Made by a program: the position numbers and the translations under genes. Of a stretch of 64,000 nt of DNA, positions 34,018 through 41,393 are shown piece by piece. This stretch comes from Streptomyces sp. CG1 (GTDB taxonomy: Bacteria > Actinomycetota > Actinomycetes > Streptomycetales > Streptomycetaceae): the NCBI RefSeq assembly GCF_041080625.1, contig NZ_CP163518.1, positions 1,984,001-2,048,000 on the forward strand, read 5' to 3'. Below the pieces are notes generated by a model, which worked only from the letters and a program-made list of their open reading frames with translations, ran no database searches and was not told where the DNA came from. The first letter of the stretch is position 1. Each line of letters begins with the position of its first letter.

Positions 34018-35256
34018 ATGGCAGGGAACTCGGACCCGCTCTCGCCGCGGGCCAAGCTGGCCGTGACGGCGGGCAAGGCGGTCGCTGCGGCATCTCGCGC
34101 CGCGGGACGCGGCAGCGGGTCGGTGATCGGTGGCCGGGTCGCGCTGAAACTCGACCCCGACCTGCTCGCCCGGCTCGCGCAGAACCTGGACGTCGTCCTG
34201 GTGTCGGCGACCAACGGCAAGACCACGACCACCCGGCTGATCGCGGAGGCGCTGCGCGCCGCGGGCCCGGTCGTGTCGAACGCGCTCGGCGCCAACATGC
34301 CGGCCGGCATCACCTCCGCGCTCGCGGGTGGCTCGGACGCCAAGTTCGGTGTCATCGAGGTCGACGAGAAGTACCTGGCCGGTGTGGCGCGGGACACAGC
34401 TCCCAAGTGCATCGCGCTCCTCAACCTCTCCCGTGACCAGCTGGACCGCGCCGCCGAGACCCGGATGCTCGCCGAGAACTGGCGCGAGGGCCTGGCCGGC
34501 TCCAAGGCCGTCATCGTCGCCAACTGCGACGACCCGCTGGTGGTGTGGGCCGCCTCCTCCTCGCCGAACGTGATCTGGGTCGCGGCCGGGCAGATGTGGA
34601 AGGACGACGCCTGGTCCTGCCCGTCCTGCGGTGGCGTGATGCAGCGCCCCGGCGAGGACTGGTTCTGCGGTGAGTGCGGCTTCCGGCGGCCCCAGCCGTC
34701 CTGGGCGCTGTCCGGGGACCACGTGCTCGACCCGCACGGGTCCGCCTGGCCGATCCACCTGCAGCTGCCGGGCCGCGCCAACAAGGCGAACGCCGCCTCG
34801 TCCGCGGCCGTCGCCGCTGTCTTCGGGGTGCCTCCGCAGGTCGCCCTGGAACGGATGTACCAGGTGCAGGCCGTGGCCGGCCGGTACGACGTGGTGCAGT
34901 TCCTCAGCCGTGATCTGCGGCTGCTGCTGGCCAAGAACCCGGCCGGCTGGCTGGAGACCTTCTCCCTGATCGACCCGCCGCCAGCCCCGGTGATCCTGTC
35001 CGTGAACGCGCGCGGTGCCGACGGCACCGACACCTCCTGGCTCTGGGACGTCGACTACACCCGGCTGACCGGCCACCCGATCTTCGTGATCGGCGACCGC
35101 AAGCTGGACCTCGCCGTCCGTCTGGAGGTCGCGAACCAGCACTTCCAGGTCTGCGAGGACCTCGACCAGGCCGTGCAGATGTGCCCGCCCGGCCGGATCG
35201 AGGTCATCGCGAACTACACCGCGTTCCAGGACCTGCGCCGCCGCGTCGGCAACTGA
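34018..35256 (+). CDS. murT: Lipid II isoglutaminyl synthase, Mur ligase subunit MurT
   Basis: The protein has 412 residues. The ATP-binding loop is SATNGKTTTTRL in a Mur-ligase centre domain. A zinc ribbon inserted in that domain (CPSCGG ... CGECG) and the C-terminal DUF1727-type domain are specific to MurT. With GatD it amidates the alpha-carboxylate of D-Glu in lipid II to D-isoglutamine, at the inner face of the membrane. GGAGG precedes the ATG. gatD follows after 21 bases. Confidence 0.93.
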   Translation: MAGNSDPLSPRAKLAVTAGKAVAAASRAAGRGSGSVIGGRVALKLDPDLLARLAQNLDVVLVSATNGKTTTTRLIAEALRAAGPVVSNALGANMPAGITSALAGGSDAKFGVIEVDEKYLAGVARDTAPKCIALLNLSRDQLDRAAETRMLAENWREGLAGSKAVIVANCDDPLVVWAASSSPNVIWVAAGQMWKDDAWSCPSCGGVMQRPGEDWFCGECGFRRPQPSWALSGDHVLDPHGSAWPIHLQLPGRANKANAASSAAVAAVFGVPPQVALERMYQVQAVAGRYDVVQFLSRDLRLLLAKNPAGWLETFSLIDPPPAPVILSVNARGADGTDTSWLWDVDYTRLTGHPIFVIGDRKLDLAVRLEVANQHFQVCEDLDQAVQMCPPGRIEVIANYTAFQDLRRRVGN

Positions 35257-35277
35257 TCTTCGAAGGGCGATCACCTC

Positions 35278-36006
35278 ATGAGCGACAACCAACTGCGGCT
35301 GGTGTGGATCTACCCGGACCTGCTGAGCACCTACGGCGACCAGGGCAACGCCCTCGTCGTGGAGCGGCGGGCCCGGCAGCGCGGCCTGGACGTGGCCCGG
35401 CTCGACGTGCGCAGCGACCAGCCGATCCCGACCTCCGGCGACATCTATCTGATCGGCGGCGGCGAGGACCGGCCACAGCGGCTCGCGGCCGAGCGGCTGC
35501 GCCGCGACGGTCATCTGCAGCGGGCGGTGCAGAACGGCGCGATCGTGTTCTCCGTCTGCGCCGGCTACCAGATCCTCGGCCACGAGTTCATCAACGACCT
35601 CGGCCAGCGCGAACCGGGTCTCGGCCTGCTCGACGTGGTCTCGGTGCGCGGCGAGGGCGAGCGGTGCGTCGGCGACGTGCTCGCCGACATCGACCCGCAG
35701 CTCGGGCTGCCCCAGCTGACCGGCTTCGAGAACCACCAGGGCGTCACCCACCTCGGTCCGACCGCCCGCCCGTTCGCCCGGGTGAAGACCGGCAAGGGCA
35801 ACGGCACCGGGGACGGTACGGAGGGCGCGTACAACGGCACCGTGTTCGGCACGTACATGCACGGCCCGGTCCTCGCCCGCAACCCGCAGATCGCCGACCT
35901 GCTGCTGAAGCTGGCGCTCGACGTCAACGCGCTGCCGCCGGTCGACGACCGCTGGTACGAGGCGCTGCGCGACGAACGCATCGCCGCTGCCGAGCAGCCC
36001 GCATAA
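35278..36006 (+). CDS. gatD: Lipid II isoglutaminyl synthase, glutamine amidotransferase subunit GatD
   Basis: This 242-residue class I amidotransferase of the CobB/CobQ-like type has the catalytic Cys94 in FSVCAGYQILG and the catalytic His in GTYMHGPVLARN. It has no third acid, as known for GatD. It releases ammonia from glutamine and passes it to MurT. The order murT-gatD is conserved across Gram-positive bacteria, and a hairpin near 36084 ends the operon. Confidence 0.93.
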   Translation: MSDNQLRLVWIYPDLLSTYGDQGNALVVERRARQRGLDVARLDVRSDQPIPTSGDIYLIGGGEDRPQRLAAERLRRDGHLQRAVQNGAIVFSVCAGYQILGHEFINDLGQREPGLGLLDVVSVRGEGERCVGDVLADIDPQLGLPQLTGFENHQGVTHLGPTARPFARVKTGKGNGTGDGTEGAYNGTVFGTYMHGPVLARNPQIADLLLKLALDVNALPPVDDRWYEALRDERIAAAEQPA

Positions 36007-36083
36007 CCCTCGCTGCACCGATATTCCAGCGTGCTCCGGCAGCCTCGTAGTGGGCCCGCCTGACGGACCGTCCGCTCACATGT

Positions 36084-36112
36084 GCGGGCGCGTCCAGCAG
36101 GCGGACGCCCGC
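36084..36112 (+). terminator. Probable terminator after gatD
   Basis: GCGGGCGCGTCC (36084-36095) pairs with GGACGCCCGC (36103-36112), with a two-base bulge and a 7-base loop. It lies about 80 bases after the gatD stop. Confidence 0.5.
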
Positions 36113-36207
36113 TACGGAGCGACCCCCTCACGCCGGTAGGGTGGCCGGGAATCCGCCGGACGACGTGGTCCGGTTACCCGGCCCACGTTGAGAAGGTATT
36201 TCGGGCT

Positions 36208-37233
36208 ATGCGTATTGGTGTCCTCACGTCCGGCGGCGACTGCCCCGGCCTGAACGCCGTCATCCGGTCCGTCGTGCACCGTGCCGTCGCCGACCACGGC
36301 GACGAGGTCATCGGTTTCCGGGACGGCTGGAAGGGCCTCCTGGAGTGCGACTACCTCAAGCTCGACCTGGACGCCGTGGGCGGCATCCTGGCGCGCGGCG
36401 GCACCATCCTCGGCTCCTCCCGGGTCCGCCCGGAGCATCTGCGGGACGGTGTCGAGCGGGCCAAGGGCCATCTCGCGGAACTCGGCCTGGACGCGATCAT
36501 CCCGATCGGCGGTGAGGGCACGCTGAAGGCGGCCCGGCTGCTGTCGGACAACGGGCTGCCGATCGTGGGCGTACCCAAGACCATCGACAACGACATCGCT
36601 GTCACGGACGTCACGTTCGGGTTCGACACGGCCGTCACCGTGGCGACGGAGGCCCTGGACCGGCTGAAGACCACCGCTGAGTCGCACCAGCGCGTGCTGA
36701 TCGTGGAGGTCATGGGCCGGCACACCGGCTGGATCGCGCTGCACTCCGGCATGGCGGCCGGCGCCCATGCCATCGTCGTCCCCGAACGGCCCTTCGACAT
36801 CGAGGAGTTGACGGCGAAGGTCGGCGAGCGGTTCGAGGCCGGCAAGCGGTTCGCGATCGTCGTCGCGGCGGAGGGCGCCAAGCCGAAGCCCGGCTCCATG
36901 GACTTCGACGAGGGCGGCAAGGACATCTACGGCCACGAGCGCTTCGCCGGGATCGCCCGTCAGCTGTCCATCGAGCTGGAGCAGCGGCTCGGCAAGGAGG
37001 CGCGGCCGGTGATCCTGGGCCATGTGCAGCGGGGCGGGACACCGACGGCCTACGACCGGGTGCTGGCCACGCGGTTCGGCTGGCATGCGGTGGAGGCCGT
37101 GCACCGCGGCGAGTTCGGCAAGATGACGGCGCTGCGCGGGACCGACATCGTGATGGTGTCCCTGGCCGAGGCCGTGGAGACCCTGAAGACCGTGCCGGTG
37201 GAGCGGTACGACGAGGCGGAGTGCGTCCTGTAG
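36208..37233 (+). CDS. pfkA: 6-phosphofructokinase
   Basis: At 341 residues it has MRIGVLTSGGDCPGLN, the GGEGTLKAA segment at the phosphate-donor site, KTIDNDI with the catalytic Asp, and MGRHTGWIA. It phosphorylates fructose 6-phosphate at the entry to glycolysis. Streptomycetes carry several PfkA copies of this length. The start ATG 36208 is fixed by MRIGVLTSGG; AGAAGG is 12 bases or more upstream, rather far. A strong terminator follows. Confidence 0.93.
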   Translation: MRIGVLTSGGDCPGLNAVIRSVVHRAVADHGDEVIGFRDGWKGLLECDYLKLDLDAVGGILARGGTILGSSRVRPEHLRDGVERAKGHLAELGLDAIIPIGGEGTLKAARLLSDNGLPIVGVPKTIDNDIAVTDVTFGFDTAVTVATEALDRLKTTAESHQRVLIVEVMGRHTGWIALHSGMAAGAHAIVVPERPFDIEELTAKVGERFEAGKRFAIVVAAEGAKPKPGSMDFDEGGKDIYGHERFAGIARQLSIELEQRLGKEARPVILGHVQRGGTPTAYDRVLATRFGWHAVEAVHRGEFGKMTALRGTDIVMVSLAEAVETLKTVPVERYDEAECVL

Positions 37234-37249
37234 TTCACCCGAGAACAAC

Positions 37250-37281
37250 CCGCCCCCGGTCACCGTCGTGGCCGGGGGCGG
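37250..37281 (+). terminator. 14-bp stem terminator after pfkA
   Basis: CCGCCCCCGGTCAC (37250-37263) pairs with GTGGCCGGGGGCGG (37268-37281) with one G-T pair and a 4-base loop, followed by TTCT. Confidence 0.8.
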
Positions 37282-37335
37282 TTCTAGTCTTGGGGCGGAC
37301 AACTTGCACAACCCCCACGAAACAGGAGCCGCCGG

Positions 37336-38286
37336 ATGGATCACAGCGGGCACGGCATGATGATGGATCTGCCGCCGTTCACGCTGGGGCGGGGGCTGGA
37401 GTGGTCGACGGACCCGTTCTTCCTCGTCGCCTGCCTGCTCGGGCTCGGGCTGTACGGCTGGGGTGTCGTACGGCTGCGGCGGCGCGGGGACGCCTGGCCC
37501 GTCGGCCGTACGGTGTCGTACGTCGTCGGTGTGCTGACCATCGCCCTGGTGATGTGCACCAAGCTGAACGACTACGGCATGGTCATGTTCAGCGTGCACA
37601 TGGTGCAGCACATGATCATCAGCATGCTGTCGCCGATCCTGATCCTGCTCGGCGCGCCGGTCACGCTGGCGCTGCGGGCACTCCCGACCGCCGGCCGGGG
37701 GCGCAAGGGTCCGCGCGAACTGCTGCTGGCGCTGCTGCACAGCCGGTACATGCGGATCATCACCCATCCGGCGTTCACGATCCCGCTGTTCATCGCGAGC
37801 CTCTACGCGCTGTACTTCAGCCCGCTGTTCGACCTCCTGATGGGCTCCCGGGCCGGGCACATCGCGATGATGGTGCACTTCCTGGCGGTCGGCGTGGTGT
37901 TCTTCTGGCCGATCATCGGTGTAGACCCGGGCCCGCACCGGCCGGGGCATCTGATGCGGATGCTGGAGCTGTTCGCGGGCATGCCGTTCCACGCGTTCTT
38001 CGGTATCGCGCTGATGATGGCGTCGACGCCGATGGTGGAGACCTTCAAGAACCCGCCCGCCTCGCTCGGCATCGACGCGCTGTCCGACCAGAACGCGGCC
38101 GGCGGGATCGCCTGGGCGTTCAGCGAGATCCCGTCCGTGCTGGTGCTGATCGCGCTGCTGTTCCAGTGGTACGGCTCCGAGCAGCGGCAGGCCAAGCGCC
38201 AGGACCGCGCCGCCGACCGGGACGGCGACAAGGAGCTGGAGGCGTACAACGCCTATCTGGCCTCGCTGAACGCACGCGAGGGCTAG
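37336..38286 (+). CDS. ctaG: CtaG-type cytochrome c oxidase assembly membrane protein
   Basis: The protein has 316 residues and about seven membrane helices. The Met/His-rich start MDHSGHGMMMD and the helix VHMVQHMIISMLSPILILLG are characteristic of the caa3-type CtaG family. It helps deliver copper to, or assemble, the terminal oxidase. The charged C-terminal tail (AKRQDRAADRDGDKELE) is cytoplasmic. AGGAG precedes the ATG. The next gene is a small membrane protein. Confidence 0.88.
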   Translation: MDHSGHGMMMDLPPFTLGRGLEWSTDPFFLVACLLGLGLYGWGVVRLRRRGDAWPVGRTVSYVVGVLTIALVMCTKLNDYGMVMFSVHMVQHMIISMLSPILILLGAPVTLALRALPTAGRGRKGPRELLLALLHSRYMRIITHPAFTIPLFIASLYALYFSPLFDLLMGSRAGHIAMMVHFLAVGVVFFWPIIGVDPGPHRPGHLMRMLELFAGMPFHAFFGIALMMASTPMVETFKNPPASLGIDALSDQNAAGGIAWAFSEIPSVLVLIALLFQWYGSEQRQAKRQDRAADRDGDKELEAYNAYLASLNAREG

Positions 38287-38386
38287 CCTCGGCGAGCGTA
38301 TCCGCGCAAGAGCTGGGCGGAGCCGTCCCTTCCGGGCGGGATCCGGGGCACCATGGTCGGGGACGGACCATGAGGAGGGTGTCGCG

Positions 38387-38554
38387 ATGCCCGGTTCCAC
38401 GAACGGTTCCACCAAGGCGATGGGGGCTCTCACGGTCGGCGGACTCGTCGTCGTGACCGCCTACACGGTCGCGATCGGCAGTAACGGCTGGCTGTGGTTC
38501 GGCTGGGTGGTGCTGGGTCTGCTGACCCTCGCGATGGTCGTCAGCCAGTCCTAG
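38387..38554 (+). CDS. Small two-helix membrane protein
   Basis: This short gene (55 residues) opens MPGSTNGSTKAMGALTVGG and has two hydrophobic stretches, LTVGGLVVVTAYTVAIG and WFGWVVLGLLTLAMVVS. GAGGAGGG eight bases before ATG 38387, and codon bias like its neighbours, support it. It lies about 100 bases after ctaG. Function unknown. Confidence 0.72.
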   Translation: MPGSTNGSTKAMGALTVGGLVVVTAYTVAIGSNGWLWFGWVVLGLLTLAMVVSQS

Positions 38555-38604
38555 GCCACCGTCCCCACTCCCCCGCGGCGGGCGTGGCTGATTACAGTGC
38601 CCGC

Positions 38605-39090
38605 ATGAACAGCAGGACCGCCCCCTTCGACGATCTGGACCGGAAGATCATCACCGCCCTGATGGCGAACGCCAGGACCAGCTTCGCCGAGATCGGCGCG
38701 GCGATCGGGCTGTCGTCCACCGCGGTCAAACGGCGCGTGGACCGGCTGCGCGAAACCGGGGTGATCACCGGGTTCACGGCCACGGTGCAGCCGTCGGCGC
38801 TGGGCTGGCGCACGGAGGCGTACGTCGAGGTGTACTGCGAGGGCGCAGCCCCGCCCCGGCGGCTCGCGGAGGTCGTCCAGAACCATCCGGAGATCACGGC
38901 GGCCATGACGGTGACCGGCGGCGCGGACGCGCTGCTGCATGTCCGGGCGCGGGACGTGGGGCACTTCGAGGAGGTGCTGGAGCGGATCCGCACCGAGCCG
39001 TTCATCCGGAAGACGATCAGCGTGATGGTCCTGTCCCATCTGCTCCCGGACAGTCCGGAGGCGGGCGCCACGCAGGCGGCCCCGGAATGA
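38605..39090 (+). CDS. Lrp/AsnC-family regulator
   Basis: It has 161 residues. The N-terminal winged helix has LDRKIITALMANARTSFAEI and AIGLSSTAVKRRVDRL. The C-terminal RAM domain has ITAAMTVTGGADALLHVRA. Such regulators respond to amino acids. The next genes are ddaH and rocD, so arginine or ornithine is the likely signal. ATG 38605 has no ribosome site, and TACAGT ends six bases before it, suggesting a leaderless message. Confidence 0.85.
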   Translation: MNSRTAPFDDLDRKIITALMANARTSFAEIGAAIGLSSTAVKRRVDRLRETGVITGFTATVQPSALGWRTEAYVEVYCEGAAPPRRLAEVVQNHPEITAAMTVTGGADALLHVRARDVGHFEEVLERIRTEPFIRKTISVMVLSHLLPDSPEAGATQAAPE

Positions 39091-39100
39091 TGCTCACCAT

Positions 39101-39168
39101 GCGCAGCACTCGTGCGCGGATCGCGGTCAGAACGCAGTGATGCTGCGTATGCGCGCAACTTTTCGCGC
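39101..39168. promoter_or_regulatory. Cluster of inverted repeats upstream of ddaH
   Basis: Three elements follow each other: GCGCA-N7-TGCGC (39101-39117), ACGCAG-N5-CTGCGT (39132-39148, perfect 6-base arms) and GCGCG-N8-CGCGC (39151-39168). They lie between the Lrp gene and ddaH, 75-145 bases before the GTG. Multiple phased sites are usual for Lrp-family octamers. Confidence 0.5.
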
Positions 39169-39243
39169 TTGTCGGCTACCGATCTCCGTTTCTACCGTTG
39201 TGGCACCCCTCAGTGACACACAGGAAAACGGAGGAAACCCTCT

Positions 39244-40053
39244 GTGTCCGATAGCCGTGTGCTGCGCCCTCGGCGCTTCCTCGTCTGCGAACCCAGACAC
39301 TTCGCCGTTCAGTACGCGATCAACCCCTGGATGCACCCTGACAAACCCGTCGACGTGGATCTCGCCCAGGAGCAGTGGCAGACGCTGATCCGCGCCTACC
39401 GCGCCCATGGGCACACCGTCGAGTCGGTCGAGCCGGTGTCCGGTCTGCCGGACATGGTGTTCGCCGCGAACGCCGCGTTCGTGGTCGGCGGCCGGGTCTT
39501 CGGCTCGCTGTTCCACGCGCCGGAGCGGCGCCCGGAGTCGGTGCACTACGACACCTGGTTCAAGGCGGCCGGCTACGACGTGTACCGCCCCGAGTCGGTG
39601 ACCGAGGGCGAGGGCGACCTGGTGTGGACGGGCCGGTACGTACTCGCCGGCACCGGGTTCCGCACCACCCGTGAGGCGCACCGGGAAGCCCAGGAGTTCC
39701 TCGGCCATCCGGTGATCGGCCTGACCCTGGTGGATCCGTACTTCTACCACCTGGACACGGCGCTGTTCGTCCTCGACGACGACAACATCTGCTACTACCC
39801 GGAGGCGTTCTCGGCGGGCAGCCGCGAGGTGCTGCGCCGGCTGTACCCGGACGCGGTGCTCGCCACCCGCGAGGACGCGCTGGCGTTCGGCCTGAACTCC
39901 GTGTCCGACGACCGCAACGTCTTCATCGCGCCGCAGGCCGAGGCGCTGGCCGAGAACCTCACCGGCCACGGTTACGTCCCCGTCCCCGTCGACCTGTCCG
40001 AGTTCCACAAGGCCGGCGGTGGCATCAAGTGCTGCACCCAGGAGATCCGCTGA
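39244..40053 (+). CDS. ddaH: Dimethylarginine dimethylaminohydrolase-like amidinotransferase-fold enzyme
   Basis: The protein has 269 residues. It begins RRFLVCEPRHFAVQYAINPW, has FAANAAFVVGGRVFGS and EGEGDLVWTGRYVLAG, and ends GGGIKCCTQEIR, where Cys263 is the expected nucleophile of the pentein fold. It hydrolyses a guanidine compound (dimethylarginine, possibly arginine itself) to citrulline or ornithine-related products. The start is GTG 39244 with GGAGG upstream. Its stop overlaps the rocD start (TGATG), so it feeds the rocD step. Confidence 0.85.
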   Translation: MSDSRVLRPRRFLVCEPRHFAVQYAINPWMHPDKPVDVDLAQEQWQTLIRAYRAHGHTVESVEPVSGLPDMVFAANAAFVVGGRVFGSLFHAPERRPESVHYDTWFKAAGYDVYRPESVTEGEGDLVWTGRYVLAGTGFRTTREAHREAQEFLGHPVIGLTLVDPYFYHLDTALFVLDDDNICYYPEAFSAGSREVLRRLYPDAVLATREDALAFGLNSVSDDRNVFIAPQAEALAENLTGHGYVPVPVDLSEFHKAGGGIKCCTQEIR

Positions 40054-41273
40054 TGACCGCACCCGCGCGCACGCGTACGTCCGCCGACCTGATCCGTGCG
40101 GAGGAGCCGGTCCTTGCACACAACTACCACCCGCTGCCCGTGGTCGTCGCCCGCGCCGAGGGCACCTGGGTGGAGGACGTCGAGGGCCGCCGCTACCTCG
40201 ACATGCTGGCCGGCTACTCGGCGCTGAACTTCGGCCACCGCCACCCGGCGCTGATCGAGGCCGCGCACCGCCAGCTCGACCAGCTCACGCTGACCTCGCG
40301 CGCCTTCCACAACGACCGGCTCGCGGAGTTCGCCGAGCGGCTCGCGCAGCTGACCGGCCTGGACATGGTGCTGCCGATGAACACCGGCGCCGAGGCGGTG
40401 GAGAGCGGCATCAAGGTGGCCCGCAAGTGGGCGTACGACGTGAAGGGCGTCCCCGCCGACCGGGCGACGATCGTGGTCGCGGCGGAGAACTTCCACGGCC
40501 GTACGACGACGATCGTCAGCTTCTCCACGGACGAGACGGCCCGGTCGGGCTTCGGCCCCTTCACACCCGGCTTCAAGATCGTGCCGTACGACGACCTGGC
40601 CGCGCTGGAGGAGGCCGTCGACGAGACGACGGCGGCCGTGCTGATCGAGCCCGTCCAGGGCGAGGCCGGTGTGGTCATCCCGAAGGACGGCTATCTCGCC
40701 GGGGTGCGGGAGCTGACCCGCCGCAAGGGCTGTCTGTTCATCGCCGACGAGATCCAGTCGGGCCTCGGCCGCACCGGCCGTACCCTCGCCGTCGAGCACG
40801 AGGACGTCGTGCCGGACGTGCTGCTGCTCGGCAAGGCGCTCGGCGGCGGGATCGTACCGGTGTCGGCGGTGGTGGCCCGGCGTGAGGTGCTGGGGGTGCT
40901 GCACCCGGGCGAGCACGGCTCGACGTTCGGCGGCAACCCGCTGGCGGCGGCGGTCGGCACGGCCGTGGTCGAGCTGCTGGAGACCGGTGAGTTCCAGCGG
41001 CGGGCGGCCGAGCTGGGCGCGGTCCTGCGGGACGGGCTGGCCACGCTGGCCGGCCAGGGCGTGGTCGGCTTCCGGACTCGCGGGTTGTGGGCGGGCGTCG
41101 ACATCGACCCGGCGGTCGGCACCGGCCGTGAGATCAGCGAGCGGCTGATGCGGGAAGGGATCCTGGTGAAGGACACCCACGGGTCCACGATCCGACTGGC
41201 GCCCCCGCTGACCATCACGGCGGAGGAGCTGCGCTCCGCGCTGGCGGCCCTGGAGAAGGTGCTGGTTTCGTGA
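40053..41273 (+). CDS. rocD: Ornithine delta-aminotransferase
   Basis: This 406-residue class III PLP aminotransferase has PMNTGAEAVESGIKVARKW and FIADEIQSGLGRTG, and Lys261 in LLGKALGGGIVP binds PLP. These features, and the length, fit RocD. It converts ornithine and 2-oxoglutarate to glutamate semialdehyde and glutamate. It overlaps ddaH by one base and shares its transcript. Confidence 0.92.
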   Translation: MTAPARTRTSADLIRAEEPVLAHNYHPLPVVVARAEGTWVEDVEGRRYLDMLAGYSALNFGHRHPALIEAAHRQLDQLTLTSRAFHNDRLAEFAERLAQLTGLDMVLPMNTGAEAVESGIKVARKWAYDVKGVPADRATIVVAAENFHGRTTTIVSFSTDETARSGFGPFTPGFKIVPYDDLAALEEAVDETTAAVLIEPVQGEAGVVIPKDGYLAGVRELTRRKGCLFIADEIQSGLGRTGRTLAVEHEDVVPDVLLLGKALGGGIVPVSAVVARREVLGVLHPGEHGSTFGGNPLAAAVGTAVVELLETGEFQRRAAELGAVLRDGLATLAGQGVVGFRTRGLWAGVDIDPAVGTGREISERLMREGILVKDTHGSTIRLAPPLTITAEELRSALAALEKVLVS

Positions 41274-41278
41274 CCGCG

Positions 41279-41307
41279 GTGGGGGGCGGCCGCGTGCCGC
41301 TCCCCAC
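41279..41307 (+). terminator. Terminator after rocD
   Basis: GTGGGGGGCGGC (41279-41290) pairs with GCCGCTCCCCAC (41296-41307) with one mismatch and a 5-base loop, six bases after the rocD stop. Confidence 0.7.
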
Positions 41308-41393
41308 TCGTCCGTACGCCTCCACCCGATGGCCGAGGAGTGACGACTGAGCCAAGAGGGGGTAGACCACTCTCAGCTACAGAGAGGCCGACC

